This document shows, piece by piece, positions 1 through 10,099 of a stretch of 64,000 nt of DNA. Every line of letters begins with the position of its first letter. The first letter of the stretch is position 1. The position numbers were made by a program, and so were the translations under genes. This stretch comes from a virus: positions 28,164-92,163 of the IMG/VR virus record IMGVR_UViG_3300023301_001182. One strand, 5' to 3'. The notes beneath the pieces were generated by a model, which was not told the origin of the DNA, did not search any database, and saw nothing but the letters and a program-made list of their open reading frames with translations.

Positions 1-2856
1 ATGACACCTATTGATTATGATTTTATAAAAGATGATATATTACAATTGTTTCCAAGACAGGAAGAAAAGGATTTATTTCATTTTAATATTACAGAGGATA
101 TAAACTTAAAATATCAATTCTCTGCAGGTAAAGCTGGTGTAGGACAGACTGCTAATACTATGATGGATCATATAAGAGGTAGTATGGCAGATTTATCTTT
201 TCATAAGTACTATTTAGGTATTGGTGAATTTAGAATAAAAGATGGTATAAAAGAAACTATATTTGATACAAAAGAGACCTCTAAAGATATAAAAGAAAAA
301 GGCAATAATCAAAAAAGGATAAAAATAACTGATTCACTTTCTGCAATACTTAATGCATTTGTTGATATTGCAAAAGATCCTTATATTACTAGAGGAAATT
401 GGAATACTCAAACTGCTAATGTAGGATTTATGCTACTTAGAGCTGGTGTTCATCCTTTTCATGTAAATGCTTTATTAGGTCAACCTATTTTAAAGGAATA
501 TGTAGAATTTGTAACCAATTCAGAATCTAAAATTAATAATGATACTGGTAATTTATCTAAGAAATTCTTAAAAGAAAAATTTGGTGAAGAAAAACCATCT
601 TTAAAAATAGATCCTTTATTTGATATAGGTGATTTTACTTTAAAAGAATTAAGATCTCAAATTGCTAATACAGAAAGTGATGAATTTATTCAAAAAAATA
701 TATTTAAAACCTTTATTGAGTGGCAAAACCAATCTAAGAAAGTAGGAGAAAATAATAAAGCTTCTAAATTTGATGTAGAAGGGTATGGTAAAAATGTTAC
801 ATCTCTAATTGTATATAAAAACTTAATTAATAAATTACTAATTACTGGGGAATATGAAGCTGGTAATTTTAAAGGTTTTGCTAGTAAATTAAAAAAAGAT
901 GGTAAGAATACTTTCTTAGCACATTATAAGGAAGGTATCATTGATTTTATAGGGGATGTTATGGTAGCAAATCCAGGTACATTTTTAGTTGCACAACCTG
1001 ATATTATAGATACATTTAATGAAATATCTAAAGGTGTTACAGGGGATGTATTAACAAACGATGAATTAGCAACTAAATTGGAAACTGCATATTATTCATA
1101 CTTAATGTCTGGATTTAAGCCTTTTGATGTTACTAATGAAGATAAAGCTGTTTTACTAGAAAGTATTATTAAAGACTTATCTAATTATAAAAAGGGAAGT
1201 AAAAATATATTAATTCAAGAATTAGATATTAAATTAGCTGAACGAGTTGATGGTAAAGAAACTTTCTTTATTGGGATGAACAATAGAAAGAAATCTGTAA
1301 CTTATGAGACAGATTTAATTGCCGCTTGGTTAGATTTAATTGAAGATAATCCAAAATTAGCAGAGGATTTAATTAAATATTCATACATTACATCTGGATT
1401 TCAGATGAATATGAATCAATTTTATAATCTAATACCTTATCAATGGTTTGTTAGAAATGGTTTAAATGATCACATTAGAGCTCATGTAAGTAACTTAGAG
1501 GGCGTAGATACCATATTTATGAAAAACTTCTTTAAACATAGCTTAAAAGACGATCAGATAGTATCAAAGGTCTTCAACAGTATGAAAGATAGAAATTATA
1601 TTCGTGATGTATTCGGATTTGTTTTAAAGGATAAAGATAATGTTAAGAGTTATGTTAAACAAGACGTAGAGGTTAGTAAAGATATGCTTGGAGAACCAAT
1701 TTATAAAGCTAGATTATATGAATTAGTTGGATATACTAAGGATAATAAACCTGTATATATGGCTACATCTTCTAAAGGGAGTGTAGATAAAAAAGGTTTT
1801 AAAGTTTATGAATATTCACCTATTGAATCAGATAATAGTATCTTTAGTAAAAATAATGTAAAAGTACCTATAAAGAGACAAGATGAAATTAATAGATATA
1901 TAGCTCCTAAACAAGATATAGTTAATAGTAGTCCAGTGGCTAATGTAGAAATAGATATTGTGAATGATAATGATGTAGTAGTTGAGAAGGAAATAGAGGA
2001 TTTAATAGAACCTAAGACTTTAAAAGAATATGCAGATAAATATAATATTAGATTTTATCAAAATAGAGAAATTGTTACACAAGAAGATATTGATTATTAT
2101 GATGGTCAATTAAAAAGGTTACTGGATGGTGGCTCATTTAAATATGCAATGTTTGAATTTTTTGAAAATACTACAAATTTGAGAAATAAATCTTCTTTTA
2201 AACGTTACTATGATAAACTAATAGAAAAAGGATTTAAACCAGTAGAAGGGAAAGAATATATATTATCTAAAGGGGGTGTAAACCCTATAGATGAATTTAA
2301 TAAAGAATATAGAATAGGGAAAGTAAGTAATATAGTAGATACTTCTGAAATATATCAAAAAAGAAATATATTTACAGTAAAACCTATACAAGCAGTAGAT
2401 AAAAAAGCTATATCTAAAGCAAGTATAGCTACACAATATATAGGATTTGCTGAAGGAATTGAAGGTAGTTCTACAGCTTTATATGCTAAACAAGCAGGTG
2501 ATGTTGCTAATACAGGAGTTTATAACTTTAATGATGTAATATTTGTATCTGTAGGTGGAAAAAGAGGTACTGAAGTTATAAGACAAAAACAACAGGATAA
2601 GACTATTATAGAAGCTATTAAAGCATTAGAAAAGGGTGCTACTCTACTTACTGATAATAAAGAATATGTAGACAATAATCCTTATAATGAGGGAGAAAAG
2701 AAACTTAAATCTAAACTAGAAAGTGAAAGATATAACTATTCTGAAATTATAGTAGATGAAAATAAAATAGGAGTTTGGAATAAAGTAAATAATAAAAAAA
2801 TAAAACCAATAGATCCAAATCAACTGGATATATTTAATAACGAAGATAACTGTTAA
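1..2856 (+). CDS. Large virion-associated protein, probably 5'-truncated by the window
   Basis: The frame is open from base 1, so the 951 residues are probably the C-terminal part of a longer protein. No enzymatic motif is obvious in the first 800 residues, which are rich in Lys, Asn and Asp. The last 150 residues look like a separate compact domain (around 800-930: IGFAEG, SSTALY, ANTG, VFVSVGG, EKGATLLTD, YNEGE), reminiscent of Rossmann-like nucleotide-binding domains seen in phage proteins; this is inference. It is followed after 3 nt by another giant gene on the same strand. Its size and place at the end of the late module suggest a protein packaged in the virion, as in other crAss-like phages. 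Confidence 0.55.
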   Translation: MTPIDYDFIKDDILQLFPRQEEKDLFHFNITEDINLKYQFSAGKAGVGQTANTMMDHIRGSMADLSFHKYYLGIGEFRIKDGIKETIFDTKETSKDIKEKGNNQKRIKITDSLSAILNAFVDIAKDPYITRGNWNTQTANVGFMLLRAGVHPFHVNALLGQPILKEYVEFVTNSESKINNDTGNLSKKFLKEKFGEEKPSLKIDPLFDIGDFTLKELRSQIANTESDEFIQKNIFKTFIEWQNQSKKVGENNKASKFDVEGYGKNVTSLIVYKNLINKLLITGEYEAGNFKGFASKLKKDGKNTFLAHYKEGIIDFIGDVMVANPGTFLVAQPDIIDTFNEISKGVTGDVLTNDELATKLETAYYSYLMSGFKPFDVTNEDKAVLLESIIKDLSNYKKGSKNILIQELDIKLAERVDGKETFFIGMNNRKKSVTYETDLIAAWLDLIEDNPKLAEDLIKYSYITSGFQMNMNQFYNLIPYQWFVRNGLNDHIRAHVSNLEGVDTIFMKNFFKHSLKDDQIVSKVFNSMKDRNYIRDVFGFVLKDKDNVKSYVKQDVEVSKDMLGEPIYKARLYELVGYTKDNKPVYMATSSKGSVDKKGFKVYEYSPIESDNSIFSKNNVKVPIKRQDEINRYIAPKQDIVNSSPVANVEIDIVNDNDVVVEKEIEDLIEPKTLKEYADKYNIRFYQNREIVTQEDIDYYDGQLKRLLDGGSFKYAMFEFFENTTNLRNKSSFKRYYDKLIEKGFKPVEGKEYILSKGGVNPIDEFNKEYRIGKVSNIVDTSEIYQKRNIFTVKPIQAVDKKAISKASIATQYIGFAEGIEGSSTALYAKQAGDVANTGVYNFNDVIFVSVGGKRGTEVIRQKQQDKTIIEAIKALEKGATLLTDNKEYVDNNPYNEGEKKLKSKLESERYNYSEIIVDENKIGVWNKVNNKKIKPIDPNQLDIFNNEDNC

Positions 2857-2859
2857 AAA

Positions 2860-5800
2860 ATGGGATGTCCAATAAAAGTAAAATTAATCAACGACTTAAT
2901 AGATAAGGGAGCTATTAATAGTAAAGAAGAGGTTATTAATTTAGCCAAATTTAAAGATTTAAATGAATCATATACCAAATTAGCTAATGGAGAGTATGAT
3001 GTAAATACCTATGGTAAAGATTTATTTACTGTAGAAGATATATCTGTTAAAGGTAGGTCTATTACTAAAATTATCCCTAATACTACAGTTTTAGATTTAA
3101 TGACAGATGTTGTTGAAGATAGTAAAGTAGAAGAGACTGTTAATGAAGAAGTTATTATTGATAAAAAAAATATAACAGATTTACTTGATGAAAGTGCAGA
3201 TAACTTCTTATATACTGTAGAAGAATCAGTACAAACTGAAACCACTGATCCTAATATAAATAGTAAAATATTATTTGATAATCAAGATAGAACTTTTACA
3301 GCTAAAGAAGTGTTAGATAATATTAAACTAAATTATTCTGGATTGAATGAAGGTGTTATTGCTTTAATTGATAAATTATTACCAAAGTTATATACTACTA
3401 ATTCTAAGATTAAATTTGTATCAGAAGCAACATTATCTAACACTAATGATGTAATGGAGTATAATCCTATTACAAATGAAGTTTTAATATCAAAAGATAG
3501 ATTAGAAAAGTATAATACAGAAACTGTAATAGCTTCTTTTTTACACGAAGTAATTCATAGTACTGTTATTAAAGCCTATAAGAATCCTGTTACTATGGAA
3601 GAAAAGATGTTTAAATCTTTCATAGATGATATATTTGCAAAGTATAAGGATACTGCAGATTTCAAAGAACAAGGGTTTGATAATGAAATGGAATTCATGG
3701 CTAAGATAATGACTGATTCTGAGTTTCAAGATAAAATTAAGAACACTGAAAGTCTTTGGGATAGAATAGTAGATTATATTAGAACACTTATAGGGTTACC
3801 TAAAAATAGTGAATATAATAATATTATAGAGGAGATAACTAAAGTTATAGAAGAGAGTAATTATGTAGGTGGTATAAATGATATGTTATATCAAAGCAGA
3901 GCTGAACGTAATTATTATGATATATCATCTACAGAAAAAAGACAGAAGAAAGTATTAGATGGTATTAAAGATAATTTAGAAGAGAGTGTTAGAAGATATG
4001 ACAATCTTATTAAAAAATTAAAAGACCCAAGTAAATTATCTAAATATTCAGATAAATTAAAAGACATTTTTGATAATTTAGAAAATTTTGATGATACACA
4101 AGAATGGTTAGCAATTAGTACATTTGTTGGTCAATTAAGTAGAAATATTAATAATTTAAAAGAAAGTTTTAATAAAGTAGATATTACAGCAGATGATATA
4201 GAGAAAACTGTTAATTTATACGATAAATATTTAACATCACATTCTTTAATAGAAGAAATATCTGATTTTGTATCTAAAGCTAAAGCTGATGAACATTTTT
4301 CAATTAGTAGGGAAGATATAATAAAACTACAAAATGACCTATCTATTGCTAAAGGAGAATATGATGCTTTGAAAAAAGATATTCAAAGTATGAAAGAAAA
4401 ATTTGCAACAAATCTTTTAAATAATAGAAAATATGCTTCAGAAGTATTACATAAATGGGAAATTAAATTAGGTAAAAAATATAATACTTTAGGACTTAAA
4501 GAAAATAAAACTAATTGGGTAGGTAGACAAATGAATACTATCTATAAAGAAGAAATTGATGCAGATGTTAAAGAAAATGCTAATAAATTAGTTAATAATG
4601 TAGATTATGATATTACTAAGTTAACAGGATTATTTGTATCTGGGATTAGCACTAATTCCAAGTTAATTAAAATCATGCAAAATCTTGTAAATGAAGTTAG
4701 GGGAAATATTATTAAAACAATTAGAAATAAAGACTTTGAATTAAAACCTATCTTTGATAAATTTGTAAAAGCTAAAGGAAATAGTTCTCCATCTGTAATG
4801 AATAAAAATATTTTAGAATATGATAAAGATGGTACTGCTTATTTAAAAGGTGATTATAAATTAGAATTTAGAGAATTATATCAAACTAAATTAAAGGATT
4901 ATAATGCTGAAAAAATAGCAGTTGAATCTAAATTTGGAATTGCTTCCTCTGAGTATCAAAAATTATATATTGATTCTGAGTTTAAAAATTGGGTTGATAA
5001 TAATACTATTACTATATCAGATGAAATGGGTAATGAATATAAAAGACCTATTGATAAGTGGAAGAATGATTTATCAAAATTACCTATAGAAGATAGAGAG
5101 GTTATTGAGGCATTTAGAAAGATTTCACAAGATAGCAATAAGTCTACATTTAAAATACAATCTTTAATTAGTAAACCTTTATTTGGTGGTAGATACTATA
5201 GTTTACCTGTAGCTACTAAAACCGATTTAGAAAGAGTATTAGAGAAACAAGTTGTTGGTACTATAAAAGATAAATGGTATGATTTAACTAAGGTTAGACC
5301 TGATGATATAGGTTATGAAATTATTAATACAGATTTAGCTGGAAAACCTATTTATAATGTTAAAATACATTATAGGGGTAAGTTAGATCCGTCTCAACAA
5401 TCCTTAGATGTATTTACTTTATATAGGCTAGAAGCTAGAAATGGTATAAGCTTTGAAGAGAAGCACAATGCTGAAACTAATGTTAATATGTTAGTAGATA
5501 TTTCTAAACATAAAGAATACTATCGTAGTACTGGTACTAGAGTACCATTTTTAAATATAAATATTAATAGAAATAAAGAAGCTACTAAAAAAGGAGAAGA
5601 GTCTAATACATATAAAAGAATGATATCATTGATGGAATCAAATATTTATGATATATTATATAAAGATGCTGGAAAGACTGGTAAAATAGATAATAATAAA
5701 GCTGTTGCATTAGCTATAGGGTGGACAGCTAAAGTTGGTTTATGGATGGCTGGCGTAGCTGGTTCTGTTAATGTATTAAATGGTAAAGCTCAGTTATTTT

Positions 5801-7011
5801 TAGAAACTATTGCTGGTACAAGTATTACTAGAAGATCGTTAGGAGTAGCTGAGAAAAACTACTTTAAAGATATAAAAGCAAATATGCAAGATTTGACTAA
5901 CCCAATTAAAACATCTTTTACCAATCAAGTAAATGAAATGTTTGATACTTTTGGTACAATAAGTGTTAAAGTAGAGCAAGCATTTATAAGAAATACATTG
6001 GCCAAATCAGTATTAGATACACAATCTTTACAATTTGTACAAGAAAGTGGAGAACATTGGATGCAATCTACTTTAACTCAAGGTGTTTTAGAAGATATAA
6101 AAGTTATGGATAAAAATAATAACTTCTTAACTAAAACTGGAGAAATAACTACAGAGGAAAACGGAGCATCTATGTTGGATATGCTGTTTAAAAATCCTAT
6201 TACTGAGCAATTAGAATTAAACCCAAAAGTAGTTTATACCACTAGAAGCATTGGGGTGAAATATAATGAAGGCGGTAAAGAAATAGTTACTAGTCTTATA
6301 AAATTAAAGATATTACAAACAATGGGTAATTATGATAAAAATATGCAACCCGAGGCTATGCGGCATGCTCAATATAAAATGCTTATGACATTTAGAAGAT
6401 ACTTTGTAGAATTAGGGATAAATAGATTTAGAGGTTTTTCTCGTGTAGATATAGCAAGTAAAGATTTATTTGATGAAGAGAAATTTTATTCAGAAGAAGA
6501 ACAAGAGTATATAGAGGGAATGTATACTACAACTATACGATATATAATTCCAATTATAAAATCTTTAAATTATAAATTAGTCTCTACAAATTGGAAAGAA
6601 TTATCAGATTATGAAAAAAGTAATATTCATAAAACTATTGTAGAAGTAGCTATAACTAGTGCTGTATTACCAGCTATTGGTGCATTATTAGCAGCTTTAA
6701 AAGGAGATGATGATGATGAACGTATTTGGTTTTTAATGTTAATTAATAGAAGATTACAATCTGAATTATCTTCTTTTAGGAGTTTAAGTGAACAATATAA
6801 AATACTTGAATCCCCTATACCATCTATGAGGATGTTAGAAAATGCTACTAGGGTGATAGGTGATATAGCACAACCTTTGAATTGGAATGAAAGGGATAGT
6901 AAAGATAGATTAAAAATTATAAAAGATTTTAAGAAAATAACTCCAATCATAAATTCTACTAATTCTACATATAAACAAAAATATCAATATTTAATATATA
7001 TGACAAATTAA
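2860..7011 (+). CDS. Giant virion protein with HExxH metalloprotease motif
   Basis: The 1383-residue protein starts 4 nt after the previous stop. Residues 229-233 read HEVIH, a zincin-type zinc-binding motif, with a candidate third ligand in NEMEFMAKIM some 45 residues later. The middle (350-600) is helical and probably coiled coil. Residues near 955-985 (WTAKVGLWMAGVAGSVNVL) and 1255-1275 (ITSAVLPAIGALLAAL) are hydrophobic and could be membrane-active. Large proteins with protease and membrane-active segments next to tail genes are typical of ejected or cargo proteins of short-tailed phages. The role is inferred; the zinc motif is directly visible. Confidence 0.6.
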   Translation: MGCPIKVKLINDLIDKGAINSKEEVINLAKFKDLNESYTKLANGEYDVNTYGKDLFTVEDISVKGRSITKIIPNTTVLDLMTDVVEDSKVEETVNEEVIIDKKNITDLLDESADNFLYTVEESVQTETTDPNINSKILFDNQDRTFTAKEVLDNIKLNYSGLNEGVIALIDKLLPKLYTTNSKIKFVSEATLSNTNDVMEYNPITNEVLISKDRLEKYNTETVIASFLHEVIHSTVIKAYKNPVTMEEKMFKSFIDDIFAKYKDTADFKEQGFDNEMEFMAKIMTDSEFQDKIKNTESLWDRIVDYIRTLIGLPKNSEYNNIIEEITKVIEESNYVGGINDMLYQSRAERNYYDISSTEKRQKKVLDGIKDNLEESVRRYDNLIKKLKDPSKLSKYSDKLKDIFDNLENFDDTQEWLAISTFVGQLSRNINNLKESFNKVDITADDIEKTVNLYDKYLTSHSLIEEISDFVSKAKADEHFSISREDIIKLQNDLSIAKGEYDALKKDIQSMKEKFATNLLNNRKYASEVLHKWEIKLGKKYNTLGLKENKTNWVGRQMNTIYKEEIDADVKENANKLVNNVDYDITKLTGLFVSGISTNSKLIKIMQNLVNEVRGNIIKTIRNKDFELKPIFDKFVKAKGNSSPSVMNKNILEYDKDGTAYLKGDYKLEFRELYQTKLKDYNAEKIAVESKFGIASSEYQKLYIDSEFKNWVDNNTITISDEMGNEYKRPIDKWKNDLSKLPIEDREVIEAFRKISQDSNKSTFKIQSLISKPLFGGRYYSLPVATKTDLERVLEKQVVGTIKDKWYDLTKVRPDDIGYEIINTDLAGKPIYNVKIHYRGKLDPSQQSLDVFTLYRLEARNGISFEEKHNAETNVNMLVDISKHKEYYRSTGTRVPFLNININRNKEATKKGEESNTYKRMISLMESNIYDILYKDAGKTGKIDNNKAVALAIGWTAKVGLWMAGVAGSVNVLNGKAQLFLETIAGTSITRRSLGVAEKNYFKDIKANMQDLTNPIKTSFTNQVNEMFDTFGTISVKVEQAFIRNTLAKSVLDTQSLQFVQESGEHWMQSTLTQGVLEDIKVMDKNNNFLTKTGEITTEENGASMLDMLFKNPITEQLELNPKVVYTTRSIGVKYNEGGKEIVTSLIKLKILQTMGNYDKNMQPEAMRHAQYKMLMTFRRYFVELGINRFRGFSRVDIASKDLFDEEKFYSEEEQEYIEGMYTTTIRYIIPIIKSLNYKLVSTNWKELSDYEKSNIHKTIVEVAITSAVLPAIGALLAALKGDDDDERIWFLMLINRRLQSELSSFRSLSEQYKILESPIPSMRMLENATRVIGDIAQPLNWNERDSKDRLKIIKDFKKITPIINSTNSTYKQKYQYLIYMTN

Positions 7012-7047
7012 AGAAAAGGTCAAAAATTTTAGAAAAAGTCTAAAAAA

Positions 7048-7084
7048 AGAAAGGGAATTCCAAATTGATGGTTTTCCCTTTTCT
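7048..7084. terminator. Bidirectional terminator between convergent modules
   Basis: Inverted repeat AGAAAGGGAA / TTCCCTTTTCT with a 16-nt spacer, between the stop at 7011 (plus) and the stop at 7094 (minus). On the minus strand it is followed by a T-run (A7 on the plus strand); on the plus strand the 3' arm is T-rich. It fits termination of both converging operons. Confidence 0.7.
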
Positions 7085-7093
7085 TATTTCTAT

Positions 7094-7723
7094 TTACCAC
7101 ATAAATGAGCCGTCACTACAAATATTACTATTTCCAGTATTAGAAACAGCATTACCTCTTACAGAAGTAGTATTTCCAGTCCTAATTTGTTCCCAAATTC
7201 CTGGTCCACCTGTACCATTATTACTGATAGTAATAGGCTGTGTGACTGCAGCTCTTTGTTGAGCTGGTGTATTAAATATATCTCTTACAGCATCTTCAAT
7301 CTCGTCAATATCTGTTTCATATTTACCACAATTACCTTTCCATTTAAGTAACATCATAGTCATTTCTGAACCATTAGTGCTTTTATATGGTTGTTTAAAA
7401 ACCACATCTAGATAAGGTTCTAGTACCTTATTAAGTTCCCTCATATAACGATTATGAACATCTACTAAGATTTGACTACAAGTGTTTCTTTGTAGAACTT
7501 CTATAAACTTTTTAATATCTTCATTAATGATAAGTCTTATATTTTGTGCTAACCCAATAGAGGATATTTGACAGTTTTGTGTAGGATGTCTTATTATCAT
7601 TATATTCATACTATAATTATTAGGAGTTTTAAATCTTATTTTAGTATCATAACCTTCTCCTTTATAACTTTCTACTACCACTGTAGTTGTTACCTTTTCT
7701 TTTTCAACTTCTTTTATCTCCAT
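7094..7723 (-). CDS. Conserved protein, paralogue of the 40361-40801 gene
   Basis: This 209-residue protein is the last gene of the leftward operon. The pattern around residues 56-74 (HPTQNCQISSIGLAQN), then a helix, then KVLEPYLDVVF and STNGSEMTMMLL is repeated in the 146-residue protein at 40361-40801 (SPFHNCQMYSIGNAQF, KVLKPFKISF, NTNGSAMCMI), so the two are paralogues. The C-terminal 60 residues are Gly/Asn/Thr-rich and look disordered. The alternation of short strands and one amphipathic helix could be an acyltransferase-like fold, but no catalytic residue can be named. Function unknown. Confidence 0.7.
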   Translation of the reverse strand: MEIKEVEKEKVTTTVVVESYKGEGYDTKIRFKTPNNYSMNIMIIRHPTQNCQISSIGLAQNIRLIINEDIKKFIEVLQRNTCSQILVDVHNRYMRELNKVLEPYLDVVFKQPYKSTNGSEMTMMLLKWKGNCGKYETDIDEIEDAVRDIFNTPAQQRAAVTQPITISNNGTGGPGIWEQIRTGNTTSVRGNAVSNTGNSNICSDGSFMW

Positions 7724-7724
7724 A

Positions 7725-8645
7725 CTAATATATTCTATTTACTTTAGTTCTTGTTAATAAATTCCATTGTATAGCATCAGCCAAATAATCTGGAAAATAT
7801 TCATCGAAAGAACTCATTATTAATTTAAAATGTGTTAACATATAAGTAGTTAACCATGGATTATTAGGTTGTGAACATCTAAACATTATAGCTTTCTTAA
7901 ATAATCTAACTATATCCTGTGCAGTAGCATCAAACTCTACTAATTCATCTATAAGAAATTCATTAGCACAGTCAACATATAATCTTTCCATAATTAATTC
8001 TAATTTATTCTCATCAGAAAGACATTTCCATAACGCTTGTGATGGTTGTGTTTTACCTGATGTTAAACATAATAAACTATCTTGCCATAATGAAGAAGGT
8101 CTATCAAATTTAAAAAGGTCAAATAATGAATCTTCAGTAAATAAATCATAAGATTTATATTGATGTGGTATATAGCTTTGTTTATACCCCATTGCACCAA
8201 AGAATATTAAATACCTTGACCAAAGTTCTGTTCTCCTATGCCATTTGTTTGGTACATCTTTCATATAGGTTTCATATATATGAGAATGTGTTTTAATGTT
8301 ATCTTCCCAATCTTCAAGATTGCTACTTAAATATGTAGCTTTAGCTCTAGTCCAAGAGTATACAAATGACAATGGTGCAAGTGTAACTTTTGCCGTAGTA
8401 TAAGCATGTTTTTTAAAACTTTCAAATACTGCAACTTTTGTAGCGTCATGTATTGTATAATACTTACCCTCTGTATGGTAAGTTACACTTGCATTATTTG
8501 TATGACAAACATCTTTTTCTTTTACTTTTAATTTTTCTTTTATATTTTTTAATTCTTCGTTGTTCCAACATATAAATTCATTAGGTGGAAGTTCGTCCTC
8601 TAACCCTAAATATATATTGTTGGCTGTTCGCCCTACTATCATCAT
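7725..8645 (-). CDS. Unknown conserved phage protein
   Basis: 306 residues, 1 nt from the next gene. The N-terminus (YLGLEDELPPNEF, residues 12-24) closely resembles the start of the unrelated hydrolase at 24167-24853 (YIGVENELSPNEL). The rest is mostly helical with many aromatic residues (for example HRRTELWSRYLIFFGAMGY). The overall look recalls large nucleotidyltransferase-like crAss proteins, but the expected acidic pair is not visible, so no function is assigned. Confidence 0.6.
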   Translation of the reverse strand: MMIVGRTANNIYLGLEDELPPNEFICWNNEELKNIKEKLKVKEKDVCHTNNASVTYHTEGKYYTIHDATKVAVFESFKKHAYTTAKVTLAPLSFVYSWTRAKATYLSSNLEDWEDNIKTHSHIYETYMKDVPNKWHRRTELWSRYLIFFGAMGYKQSYIPHQYKSYDLFTEDSLFDLFKFDRPSSLWQDSLLCLTSGKTQPSQALWKCLSDENKLELIMERLYVDCANEFLIDELVEFDATAQDIVRLFKKAIMFRCSQPNNPWLTTYMLTHFKLIMSSFDEYFPDYLADAIQWNLLTRTKVNRIY

Positions 8646-8652
8646 AATGTTT

Positions 8653-9849
8653 CTATATTTTTAATGATGTTAAACATTCATTTATATTATTAAAATAGAT
8701 AGGTTTTAGATTTTGTATTCCTTCTGTCATTTTAGAAAACCACACTTCTTCTTGTGTATCTTCTGTTAACAAAATAAATACATAACCTACTGTCCCATCA
8801 TCTCTAAGTCTACCAATTCGTTGTATAAAATCTTTATCTGTACTATAATATGACATTATTATACAGTTATCTAATCCTACTAAATTAGCACCTTGTTTAA
8901 GTTTTTTAAAACTTCCTATTATATTGATTTTTCCTGTATCAAAAGCATATCTAATCCTATCATTAATTACTTCAGTATTCTTTGAACTAACTACATTAGG
9001 TGTTATTTTTAATAAACTTTCTAAACTATTACCAAATACAATAGTCTTTGTTGTTAGATGTTCTAGTAGTTTTTTAATAACTACTACTTTAGATTCTAAA
9101 TTATAAAGAATACTACTACGTTTATAAGCAGATATTCTAATCTTTAGTCTTTTATCATCTTCATCTAATATATACCAAGCTCTCTTATGAATCTTATCCC
9201 AATAATCATAAGCTGCTTTTTCTGTTTGATAAAATCTCTTACTTTTACTTCCTGCTACTATATTCTTAGTATCACTATCCAATTTATGTAATATTACATA
9301 TAATTGCAAAGAACGTGCAGTACCTTCTTTTTGTCCCTGATCAATCGAATATTTGAAACAAATAGGGGCTATACTTTTCAGTATCTCCCCTTTTGTCACC
9401 AATTTATCACTAATCATATATTTTACTGTCTTATTCACTGTTGCGGATAATCCAATAATAGCATCATAACTATTATTTTTATAAAACTGCGAATAAGCTG
9501 GACTTAAAGAATCATGAACCTCATCGCATATCACTAAACCATACTTATTACCTTTCAGTCTATAAGCAGATTGATAACATAGGAATTGTAAGTTATAATC
9601 ATTTGTCACATCTCTATTGAATATTTTATTAAACTTTTTGATGTCAGCGATTAAATCTTTTTTTCTTCCTACTGTTTCTGCCAAAAAGAGATGTATTTTA
9701 TTATCTCTAGGCATAGTATATAGGGCATGCAAACTAATGAAGGTTTTACCAAGACCTGTGATTATCTCACAAGTCCCGATTTTACCTGCATCTTGCCAAG
9801 CTTGCAAAGCCTTTTGTTGAATTTCATCTTTTTGTTTGTTAATCATCAT
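8653..9849 (-). CDS. SF2 (SNF2/DEAD-like) DNA helicase
   Basis: The 398-residue protein has the SF2 helicase motifs in order: Walker A TGLGKT (31-36), motif Ia region LFLAET, DEVH box (109-112), motif III LSAT (134-137) and motif VI QRIGRLRDDG near residue 350. It is compact, like the SNF2-type helicases of crAss-like phages, and probably acts in replication fork remodelling, repair or recombination. It overlaps the 86-residue gene upstream by 11 nt and precedes the unknown 306-residue gene, so it is within the operon. Helicase assignment is firm; the biological role is inferred. Confidence 0.88.
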   Translation of the reverse strand: MMINKQKDEIQQKALQAWQDAGKIGTCEIITGLGKTFISLHALYTMPRDNKIHLFLAETVGRKKDLIADIKKFNKIFNRDVTNDYNLQFLCYQSAYRLKGNKYGLVICDEVHDSLSPAYSQFYKNNSYDAIIGLSATVNKTVKYMISDKLVTKGEILKSIAPICFKYSIDQGQKEGTARSLQLYVILHKLDSDTKNIVAGSKSKRFYQTEKAAYDYWDKIHKRAWYILDEDDKRLKIRISAYKRSSILYNLESKVVVIKKLLEHLTTKTIVFGNSLESLLKITPNVVSSKNTEVINDRIRYAFDTGKINIIGSFKKLKQGANLVGLDNCIIMSYYSTDKDFIQRIGRLRDDGTVGYVFILLTEDTQEEVWFSKMTEGIQNLKPIYFNNINECLTSLKI

Positions 9850-10099
9850 CTATTAACTTCTTCAAACTATAAGTACTATTTTTAGTTTTAAAAGTATTCT
9901 TGTCTATTAATTTAGTAACTATTGATGTATATAAATGTTCTCTAGGATGATCTTTTCCCGTACCAAAACGAAACCTTTCTCCTACTTTAGGAGAAGATAT
10001 ATATCTTCCAACCCAATACATACCTTCCAATATGAAATTAGGATGATGATCATTAAATACATCATCAGTTAATTTTTCTAATTTATACATAATTTTCAT
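9839..10099 (-). CDS. Small conserved protein
   Basis: 86 residues, overlapping the helicase start by 11 nt and the phosphoesterase stop by 4 nt, which supports translation as part of the operon. Basic, with WVGRYISSPKVGERFRFG in the middle; no known motif. It might be a helicase accessory factor judging only by its position. Confidence 0.55.
   Translation of the reverse strand: MKIMYKLEKLTDDVFNDHHPNFILEGMYWVGRYISSPKVGERFRFGTGKDHPREHLYTSIVTKLIDKNTFKTKNSTYSLKKLIDDD

Noticed and set aside
6627-6950. Minus-strand ORF of 107 codons
   Set aside because: Antisense to the end of the giant metalloprotease-motif protein; no supporting signals.
7065-7262. Plus-strand ORF of 65 codons
   Set aside because: It lies antisense to the well-supported 209-residue gene and has no promoter or homologous look.
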